From Acidobacteriota bacterium (GTDB lineage Bacteria > Acidobacteriota > Thermoanaerobaculia > Multivoradales > SZUA-115): DNA of 15,553 nt. The translations under genes and the position numbers were made by a program. Of this stretch, positions 1-5,699 are shown one piece after another. Position 1 is the first letter of the stretch; every line of letters starts with the position of its first letter. Location of the stretch: positions 1-15,553 of the forward strand of contig QIHU01000143.1 of assembly GCA_003231035.1 (NCBI GenBank), read 5' to 3'. The notes below the pieces were generated by a model. It was not told the DNA's origin. It searched no databases and saw nothing but the letters and a program-made list of their open reading frames with translations.

Positions 1-240
1 GCGGTGAAGGTGGGCTTGCCACGAACCGTGGCCACGGAACTAGCGGCGCAAGCCTGCCTCGGAGCGGCGAAGATGGTGATTGAGACGGGGGAGCACCCGG
101 CGGTGTTGAAAGATGCGGTCACCACCCCGGCCGGCTGCACCATCGACGGTATCCTGTCGCTCGAAGAGGGCGGTTTGCGGGTCACCCTGATCAAGGCGGT
201 TGTCGAAGCGACGCGCAGGGCTGGGGAACTGGTCGAGTAA
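1..240 (+). CDS. proC: Pyrroline-5-carboxylate reductase, C-terminal part (5' end outside window)
   Basis: This frame is open from the first base and ends at TAA (238-240); about 80 C-terminal residues are visible. ProC reduces 1-pyrroline-5-carboxylate to proline with NAD(P)H in the cytoplasm, the last step of proline synthesis. The visible part is the helical C-terminal dimerisation domain. It contains the family block VTTPAGCTIDGILSLEEGG (a variant of the usual V-T-S-P-G-G-T-T...L-E-x-G signature) followed by an amphipathic helix ending RRAGEL. The Rossmann domain lies upstream of the window. A GTG at 4-6 is only an internal valine codon. A 47-base gap separates it from the glutamine amidotransferase on the same strand, so the two may be co-transcribed. 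Identity is secure from the signature; the N-terminus cannot be assessed. Confidence 0.93.
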   Translation, partial: AVKVGLPRTVATELAAQACLGAAKMVIETGEHPAVLKDAVTTPAGCTIDGILSLEEGGLRVTLIKAVVEATRRAGELVE

Positions 241-287
241 GCTGACCGCCACCGCCTTCTCGTGGGCAAGGACCTTCTGGAGTGAGC

Positions 288-1019
288 ATGGGAAAACCGA
301 GAGAGAGCATTCGTGTTCACCTGTTCCAGGTGCGCGATCATGGGCCGGCCGCGGCGCAGGAACTGGAGTGCTTCCGTCGCCGCTGCCGGCTGCGCACCGA
401 CCAGCTGAGCTGGCACAACGTGGTGGACGATCCCGAGGTCGAATGGCACCTCGTCGAGACCGCCGACGCGGTGATGATCGGCGGCGCCGGTACCCACTCG
501 ACCACCGAAACCTACCCCTTCACCGAGCCGCTCAAGGCTATCCTCCAGCGTGTTTTGGAAGAAGGCCGGCCCTTCTTTGGCTCCTGCTGGGGCCACCAGT
601 TCCTCGCCCAACAGCTCGGCGCCGAAGTGGAGACCGATGGGAGTCGGGCGGAAGTCGGTACCTACCAGGTCGAGCTGACCGAGTTGGGCCAAGCCGATCC
701 ACTCCTCGCTGGCCTGGGACCCTCTTTTCCCGCCCAACTGGGCCACCACGATCACGTGACCGGCACCTCGGCGCGGATGGAGATCCTCGCCTCCACCCCC
801 TTGTGCGGCAACCAGCTACTCAGAGCCACAGGAAAACCGGCCTATGGTAGCCAGTTCCACAGCGAACTGAACCAGCAAGATATGTCCAACAGGGTTGCGA
901 TGTACGACTACAGCTACCTGGAAGGCGGCCAAGCCGGCGCCGACGCCTTTCTCGCCACCTTGACCCCTAGCCCCGAGGCCGATCAACTGCTGGATCGCTT
1001 CTTGACTCTGTACACCTAG
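288..1019 (+). CDS. Class I (type 1) glutamine amidotransferase, stand-alone
   Basis: A 243-residue cytoplasmic protein of the GATase1 fold. The nucleophile elbow is FFGSCWGHQFLA with Cys100. The partner His/Glu pair lies in YGSQFHSEL (His191, Glu193). These are the expected Cys-His-Glu triad, so glutamine hydrolysis to glutamate plus ammonia is likely. No synthetase domain is fused and none lies beside it, so the ammonia acceptor is unknown. It resembles the GMP-synthase-like GATase group of unassigned substrate; a gamma-glutamyl hydrolase role is an alternative. I prefer ATG 288 over GTG 282 because GGAG (279-282) lies 5 bases upstream of ATG 288 and would overlap the GTG. It follows proC on the same strand by 47 bases, so it may be co-transcribed. 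Confidence 0.85.
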   Translation: MGKPRESIRVHLFQVRDHGPAAAQELECFRRRCRLRTDQLSWHNVVDDPEVEWHLVETADAVMIGGAGTHSTTETYPFTEPLKAILQRVLEEGRPFFGSCWGHQFLAQQLGAEVETDGSRAEVGTYQVELTELGQADPLLAGLGPSFPAQLGHHDHVTGTSARMEILASTPLCGNQLLRATGKPAYGSQFHSELNQQDMSNRVAMYDYSYLEGGQAGADAFLATLTPSPEADQLLDRFLTLYT

Positions 1020-1139
1020 ATCGGCGGCCACCGGGGATGGCGGTCGTGGTGGAGGGGGTAGTGGCTCTGCTTAATGGAGGGTGACCGGGGTGCCCATCTT
1101 CCAGTGGTCTTGACAACTCCCTGCATCTATGGTTCCCTG

Positions 1140-1171
1140 GCTAAGCGTCTGGGATGAGTCGCCAAGCGTCT
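1140..1171. repeat. 11-bp imperfect direct repeats, 21-bp period
   Basis: GCTAAGCGTCT (1140-1150) and GCCAAGCGTCT (1161-1171) match at 10 of 11 bases. Their starts are 21 bp apart, about two helical turns, so both copies would face the same side of the DNA. They lie upstream of the DUF3800 gene and directly before the hairpin at 1176-1194. A regulator site is inferred only from spacing and position. Confidence 0.4.
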
Positions 1172-1175
1172 CGTC

Positions 1176-1214
1176 TTGGGGCCTAAGGCCCCAAAAGCCC
1201 AGTCGCTTTTTTTT
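1176..1214 (+). terminator. Hairpin plus T8 tract, possible terminator or attenuator before the DUF3800 gene
   Basis: A perfect 9-bp inverted repeat (TTGGGGCCT, one A, AGGCCCCAA; 1176-1194) is followed by a second, weaker stem, AAAAGC (1193-1198) with GCTTTT (1205-1210), that runs into eight T residues (1207-1214). The two stems overlap at 1193-1194, so they could be alternatives. The element lies between the amidotransferase stop and the likely DUF3800 start. It could end the upstream transcript or attenuate the DUF3800 transcript. The strong stem is 12 bases from the T tract, which is not canonical. Confidence 0.4.
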
Positions 1215-1235
1215 GTACCCTCCCGAGTCGAAGCC

Positions 1236-2135
1236 TTGTATCTCTGCTACATCGACGAGTCAGGCACTCCCGGCCTCCCAGGCAATACCTCTCACTTCAT
1301 CCTAGCTGGCGTCTCATTGCCCATCTGGCATTGGAGAACAGCTGACGTTGCAATCTCAGAGATCAAGACTCGGTTCTCCCTGTCGAACGCGGAACTCCAC
1401 ACTGCGTGGCTGCTAAGAAAGTACCTGGAGCAGTATCGAATTGAGAACTTCGAGAAGCTGGACCATGCCGAGCGGCGCCGGCAAGTTAGGCAGCTACGAC
1501 ACCGCCACCTTCTCCAGCTACAGAAGATCGGGGGCAAGCCGTACCGGCAGGCCAAGAAGAACTATGAGAAAACCAGCGCCTACGTGCATCTGACCCTAGC
1601 TGAGCGCACGGAATTCGTGCGAAAGGTTGCTGAGACGGTTTCGGACTGGGGCTTTGCGCGAATCTTTGCCGAATGTATCGACAAGCTCCATTTCGACCCT
1701 GACAGAGGGCCGCGTTCGGTCGACGAACAAGCATTCGAGCAGGTCATCTCGCGATTCGAGACCTACCTGCAAAAAACGGACGGCAATCACGCACAACGCA
1801 ACTACGGACTGGTTGTGCATGACAACAACGAGACTGTCGCACGAAAACACACCCGCCTCATGAGACAGTTCCACGCCCACGGCACCTCGTGGACACCGCT
1901 TGAGCGAACGATCGAAACACCGCTCTTTGTGGACAGTAGCCTTACGAGTATGGTCCAAGTGGCCGATCTATGTGCCTACGCGCTTCGTCGATATGTGGAG
2001 AACGAAGAAACCGAGCTCTTCAGGCTCATCTACGCGCGAGCGGATCGGTCGAATGACGCGGTAGTCGGAGTGCGCCATTTCACGAAACCAACTTGTACAT
2101 GCGAGATCTGCAAGGGGCATCGGCGGCTCAGTTAG
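1236..2135 (+). CDS. DUF3800 domain protein (predicted RNase H-like fold), lower-GC accessory gene
   Basis: About 299 residues. The N-terminus MYLCYIDESGTPG is the DUF3800 hallmark (Asp7, Glu8). Further family-like acidic positions are AECID (Asp149), VVHDNN (Asp196) and the C-terminal VQVADLCAYALRRY (Asp244). Profile studies relate DUF3800 to RNase H-like nucleases, and members are common in mobile and defence-rich regions; the activity here is not proven. The open frame extends to TTG 1176, but that would place the hairpin and T tract inside the gene, and family members start a few residues before YIDESG. I therefore choose TTG 1236, although no good ribosome site is visible. The tail carries Cys287-x-Cys289-x2-Cys292-x2-His295, a possible zinc site. 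Two hand-counted 60-base lines are 53% GC, against 68% and 80% in two recN lines, suggesting horizontal transfer. No partner gene is adjacent. Confidence 0.78.
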   Translation: MYLCYIDESGTPGLPGNTSHFILAGVSLPIWHWRTADVAISEIKTRFSLSNAELHTAWLLRKYLEQYRIENFEKLDHAERRRQVRQLRHRHLLQLQKIGGKPYRQAKKNYEKTSAYVHLTLAERTEFVRKVAETVSDWGFARIFAECIDKLHFDPDRGPRSVDEQAFEQVISRFETYLQKTDGNHAQRNYGLVVHDNNETVARKHTRLMRQFHAHGTSWTPLERTIETPLFVDSSLTSMVQVADLCAYALRRYVENEETELFRLIYARADRSNDAVVGVRHFTKPTCTCEICKGHRRLS

Positions 2136-2380
2136 ACGAATGACTCTCGCCCGCTGAGCAACCCACGGTGAAACTCATCTTGGCTCCGAGCGGGTCTCCG
2201 ACAGTGACTCCACGTGGTCAAGTCCTCAACAACCGTTGGGTTTGCTTCAGGGTTTGCTGCTGGATTCACGGTGCATTGATTCTCGTCCAGATCCCTCCTT
2301 CTCGCCGGTGGGGCTCTCTCACCACGGACCGCTAGCTCCAGCAGTCACCGAGGATGCTGGGCGCCCTGGTACAGCTTTCA
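2136..2380. other. Gene-free spacer after the DUF3800 gene
   Basis: I find no supportable gene or RNA here. Small structures are visible: a 9-bp direct repeat GGGTTTGCT (2238-2246 and 2250-2258, 3 bases apart) and an inverted repeat CCAGCA/TGCTGG (2338-2343 and 2355-2360, loop of 11). No intrinsic terminator with a T tract follows the DUF3800 stop. Together with 1020-1235 it flanks the foreign-looking gene. I could not find terminal inverted repeats or a target-site duplication that would define an element. Confidence 0.5.
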
Positions 2381-2409
2381 TTGACCGGTTTCCCTCTTGC
2401 AGGTAGCAT
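2381..2409 (+). promoter_or_regulatory. Candidate sigma70-type promoter for the diguanylate cyclase gene
   Basis: TTGACC (2381-2386, 5 of 6 to the -35 consensus), a 17-base spacer, then TAGCAT (2404-2409, 4 of 6 to the -10 consensus). Transcription would start near 2416 and give an untranslated leader of about 120 bases before ATG 2539. The leader contains a tandem imperfect repeat (2442-2466) and a small stem CGGTC/GACCG (2472-2476 and 2488-2492) followed by pyrimidine-rich sequence. Confidence 0.45.
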
Positions 2410-2538
2410 GGACCACTATAGGTTCTGTGCAATCTCGGCTCCGGTGGTGCTTCGGTGGACGCTTCGTTTGCCGGTCGCAAGCTGGGTGACCGAATCCTTC
2501 TTTTGTCCGGTTGATTGTCGGTGATCTTGTCTAGCCTT

Positions 2539-3552
2539 ATGGACGAAAACAGCTCGAGTGGAGCTTTCGCCGCTATCGACGACGAGAGCGAAACCAACAC
2601 GGACAGCATCGAAGTCGCGGCTCTGCGCGAAAGTGGGATGACGCAGACCTATTCCACCGGTTCGCGGCCGGGCCATAGCCGCTCCTTTCCGATCGAGGCG
2701 AACATCATTTTGATTGCTCACCCGGACGACCGACGTCTAGGCAGCCGGATTCGCCTTTCGCGCGGTGCCTCGATCGAGATTGGCCGCGACCCGGACGCCG
2801 AAGTCTGCATCGCCGAGGTGCTGTCGATCTCTCGCCGTCACGCCCGTCTCGAGTATCGGGGCGACCATGTAACCTTGGAAGATCTGGGCAGCACCAACGG
2901 CACCTACCTGAACGGCCAGTTGATCCGCGAGCGCGCTCGGCTGCGCAGCGGCGATCGGTTTCAGGTGGCCGCGGTGCACTTCAAGTTTCTGCACGAGCTG
3001 GATGTGGAGCACGCCTACTACCGGGCGATCTCCGAGCTGGTCAATCGCGATGGCCTGACCGAAGTCTTCAACAAGCGGAATTTCGACGAAGTTCTGGAGC
3101 GCGAAGCGGCCCGGGCGGTGCGCTACAAGAGGGCGTTGTCGCTGATTCTCTTTGATTTGGACGACTTCAAAGGGGTCAACGACAACTATGGCCACCTCTG
3201 TGGCGACTTCGTCCTCAAACAGGTGACCAACGCCGCGCGTGGTCTTTTGCGGCCGGAACAGGTACTGGCGCGCGTCGGGGGAGACGAGTTCGCCATCCTT
3301 TCACCGGAAACGACGGCGGACGGAGGGCGGAGCCTGGCGGAGAAGCTCCGCGCCCGCATCGACGAGTTGGATTACAGCTACTCCGGCCTCGAGATCAGTG
3401 TCACCTGCTCCTTCGGTGTCGCGGAGATCGGCTCGGCGGTGGACGACGGGCAGGCGCTCTTCGCCGCTGCCGACAAGGCTCTGTATGCCTCCAAGGACGC
3501 GGGCCGCAACCGCGTGACGGTGGCTGCCTCTTCGGCTGAGTCCTCCAACTAG
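2539..3552 (+). CDS. FHA domain-containing diguanylate cyclase (GGDEF)
   Basis: A 337-residue soluble protein. Residues 1-50 are a polar, probably disordered tail. An FHA phosphothreonine-binding domain spans about 56-150, with IGRDP, SISRRHA and STNGTYLNG as the conserved binding-loop motifs. A GGDEF domain spans about 160-330, with FDLDDFKGVND (205-215, metal and substrate contacts) and an intact VGGDEF (GGDEF at 247-251). It should therefore make cyclic di-GMP from two GTP. The inhibitory I-site position (RxxD five residues before GGDEF) reads RPEQ (238-241), lacking the Asp, so product inhibition is probably weak or absent. The FHA domain suggests control by a Ser/Thr kinase; no kinase gene is in the window. 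I prefer ATG 2539 over TTG 2515 and GTG 2521, although its ribosome site is weak. It converges on the S9 peptidase gene. Confidence 0.93.
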   Translation: MDENSSSGAFAAIDDESETNTDSIEVAALRESGMTQTYSTGSRPGHSRSFPIEANIILIAHPDDRRLGSRIRLSRGASIEIGRDPDAEVCIAEVLSISRRHARLEYRGDHVTLEDLGSTNGTYLNGQLIRERARLRSGDRFQVAAVHFKFLHELDVEHAYYRAISELVNRDGLTEVFNKRNFDEVLEREAARAVRYKRALSLILFDLDDFKGVNDNYGHLCGDFVLKQVTNAARGLLRPEQVLARVGGDEFAILSPETTADGGRSLAEKLRARIDELDYSYSGLEISVTCSFGVAEIGSAVDDGQALFAAADKALYASKDAGRNRVTVAASSAESSN

Positions 3553-5597
3553 TCTTCGGGTTGATCTTTGGATGAAGTCTCGGCCTCGCCGAGAAGAACC
3601 TGGCGGATGAATTCGAGCCGCAGGGCCAGCAGATAGTCGGCGTTGACCTTCTTGCGAAAACCGTGGCCCTCGTTGGCGGCGACCACGTACCAAACCGGCG
3701 TGCCCTGATCCTCCAGCGCGGCAACGATCTGATCCGATTCGGAGAGGGGAACCCTCGGGTCATTGGCCCCTTGCGCCACCAGCAGGGGTTTGGTGATCTG
3801 CTCCACCCGATTGGCGGGAGAGATCCGTTCGAGGAAGGCGCGCATCTTCGGGTCGCGCTCGTCGCCGTATTCGGCGCGGCGGAGGTCGCGGCGATAGGGC
3901 TGGGTGTTTTCGAGGAAGGAGACGAAGTTGCTGATCCCCACCATGTCCGATCCGCCGCGCAGGCGGTCGGAATAGTGGGTCAGCGAGGCGAGCACCATGT
4001 AGCCGCCGTAGGAGCCCCCGCCGACCATCACGCGCGAGGAGTCGAGGTCGTCCTGGGTGGCGATCCAGTCGAGCAGGGCGCCGATGTCGCGCACCGAGTC
4101 TTCGCGCAGAAAGCCGTTGTCCAAACGCAAGTAGCTCTTGCCGTAGCCGTCTGAACCCCGGACGTTGGGGCGGATGAGGGCGACCCCCAGTTCTTCGATC
4201 CAGTAGTTGGTGGCGCCGATGAAGACGGGGCGAATCTGCGACTCCGGGCCACCGTGGATCTGGATGAAGACGGGGTAAGGCGGCTTGTGGCCTCGGCTGG
4301 CCGAGGGCCGGTAGACGAAGGCGGGTATGGTGCGTTGCCGGCCCTCCTGAGTCTGGTCGAAAGTGGGGTAGCGGATGAGCTCGGGAACCGCCATCCGGGT
4401 GAAGTCGAGCCCGCCGGTTTCGCTGCGGGTCCAACGGTCGAGCCGCCCCGCGGTGGGATCCCAACTGTAGACATCGCGGGGCGCGTGCGCCCAGCTCATG
4501 CTGAACCCGATCTCGTGCGACCCACCGCGAAACAGGAGGCTGCGGCCGACGCCATCGGGCAGCGAGGGGGAGGGTAGGGGCTTGCCGGTCGTCGGATCGA
4601 TCAAGCGCAGCTGGCTGATGCCGTCTTGGTTGACGAAGTAGGCGAGACACTTGCCGTCGTCGGCGACGGCGAAGTCCTCGACATCCCACTCGAGACCGGG
4701 GGTCACCGGCTCGACGGTGAGCGTTTCGGGGTCGATGCGGACCAGCCGCAGGAACTCATGGTCGCGGTCGTTGAGGGTGTAGATCTTGCCATCGCTGGCC
4801 CATTGACCACCCACCCAAGCGGTCGCTTCCTCGCCGTCTCCTCTCGGGGTGAGGAGGCGTAGCTCGCCGCTTTCGATGTCTAGCGCATGCAGGGTACTCT
4901 CGTTGATCGACACGTAGTTCAACAGCAGCAGCCGGTCGCCAGCCGGACTCCAGTCGACGATCGACCAACTGCCCGTGAGCTCGGCCAAACGTCGCGGCTG
5001 GCCCTGGTCGGGGTCCACTAAGTAGGGGTCGAAATCTCTACCGTTGCGCCCGTTGCCGACGAAGGTGAGCCGGCTGCCGTCCGGCGACCACGGCCCGAGG
5101 TGGTGGCGGTGGACCCCGTCGGTGAGCCTGCGCGGTTGGGGATCGCCCAAATCGAGGAGGAAAATCTGGTGGTTCTCGTTGCCGCCCACGTCCCGGGTGA
5201 AGGCGATTTGATCCCGTTTGCGAGATCCGGGGCGGAAGGTACCTCGGGTGATCTGTTCGTCGAAGAAGGTGATTTGCCGCCGGGTCGAGCCCGGTCCGGT
5301 CAATAAATGTAGCTGGCGGGTTTGCGCGAAACGGGTATTGATCAACATCCGCCGATGGTTGGGATGCCAGTCGCTCAACCCGGCCGAGCGAATATTGGAG
5401 TAGGGGCGCAGCTCGTTGAGCACCGCGCTATCCAAGGGCGGAACGTGGCGTGCCGTGATCTGATCCGGAACCCGAATGGGTTCGCCAGCGTCGAGCGGAG
5501 CCAGAGGCAGAGCGGCCAGCGTGGCCACCGTGGTGACGATCGCGAGGCGGTGGAGGCCTCTTGCGAAGGGGTGGCTGCAACGGCGAAGACAGTTCAT
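3549..5597 (-). CDS. Secreted S9 family (prolyl oligopeptidase / acylaminoacyl-type) serine peptidase
   Basis: 682 residues. Residues 1-37 look like a Sec signal peptide: an Arg-rich start, the hydrophobic run LAIVTTVATLAALPLAPL, and cleavage near LDA-GEP. Residues about 60-400 form a TolB/WD40-like beta-propeller (repeated W/F-SPDG-type turns such as PWSPDGSRLTFV and DWSPAGDRLLLL). Residues about 415-668 are the alpha/beta-hydrolase peptidase domain. It has GGGSYGGYM (nucleophile Ser529), GANDPRVP (Asp613) and NEGHGF (His645), a complete triad, plus HGGPE for the oxyanion region. It should cleave peptides in the periplasm or outside the cell; substrate preference cannot be read. Start ATG 5597 has GGAG 8 bases upstream. 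It is transcribed away from recN, and its stop codon overlaps the diguanylate cyclase stop in a shared CTAG at 3549-3552. Length and domain order are normal for the family. Confidence 0.94.
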   Translation of the reverse strand: MNCLRRCSHPFARGLHRLAIVTTVATLAALPLAPLDAGEPIRVPDQITARHVPPLDSAVLNELRPYSNIRSAGLSDWHPNHRRMLINTRFAQTRQLHLLTGPGSTRRQITFFDEQITRGTFRPGSRKRDQIAFTRDVGGNENHQIFLLDLGDPQPRRLTDGVHRHHLGPWSPDGSRLTFVGNGRNGRDFDPYLVDPDQGQPRRLAELTGSWSIVDWSPAGDRLLLLNYVSINESTLHALDIESGELRLLTPRGDGEEATAWVGGQWASDGKIYTLNDRDHEFLRLVRIDPETLTVEPVTPGLEWDVEDFAVADDGKCLAYFVNQDGISQLRLIDPTTGKPLPSPSLPDGVGRSLLFRGGSHEIGFSMSWAHAPRDVYSWDPTAGRLDRWTRSETGGLDFTRMAVPELIRYPTFDQTQEGRQRTIPAFVYRPSASRGHKPPYPVFIQIHGGPESQIRPVFIGATNYWIEELGVALIRPNVRGSDGYGKSYLRLDNGFLREDSVRDIGALLDWIATQDDLDSSRVMVGGGSYGGYMVLASLTHYSDRLRGGSDMVGISNFVSFLENTQPYRRDLRRAEYGDERDPKMRAFLERISPANRVEQITKPLLVAQGANDPRVPLSESDQIVAALEDQGTPVWYVVAANEGHGFRKKVNADYLLALRLEFIRQVLLGEAETSSKDQPED

Positions 5598-5699
5598 GGA
5601 TGGAACTCCGCTGGCGAATCAAATGGGTTCGTTGGTTGCGTTGTTTGAATTCACAGTCTAGCAGCGGCCGGGATGCGTGATTTTGGTAGAATTCACGCC
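5598..5699. promoter_or_regulatory. Divergent intergenic region of the S9 peptidase and recN, with paired GAATTCAC repeats
   Basis: About 100 bases lie between two divergent starts and must hold both promoters. No -35/-10 pair is convincing on either strand. GAATTCAC occurs twice as a direct repeat (5647-5654 and 5689-5696), with starts 42 bp apart (close to four helical turns). The second copy lies just before ATG 5700. This arrangement could be an operator, but I do not recognise the site, and it does not match the E. coli or Bacillus LexA boxes. Confidence 0.35.

Noticed and set aside
1110..1115. Perfect TTGACA as a promoter for the DUF3800 gene
   Set aside because: No acceptable -10 at 16-18 bases downstream (TTCCCT at spacing 17).
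1074..1157. 27-codon ORF with an ATG downstream of G-rich sequence
   Set aside because: No conserved feature, and short enough to arise by chance.
1020..2514. Complete insertion sequence or integrated element around the DUF3800 gene
   Set aside because: No transposase, integrase, terminal inverted repeats, target duplication or tRNA attachment site was found.
2404..2538. GEMM-I cyclic di-GMP riboswitch in the diguanylate cyclase leader
   Set aside because: GGACGC is present, but the following AAAGCC and the flanking conserved bases are missing. Kept only as a leader to test.
3760..4689. 309-codon Arg-rich frame on the minus strand within the S9 peptidase gene
   Set aside because: Same-strand, frame-shifted shadow of the peptidase, whose own frame carries the intact triad.
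5598..5699. Classical LexA box upstream of recN
   Set aside because: Neither CTGT-N8-ACAG nor the GAAC-N4-GTTC type is present in the spacer.
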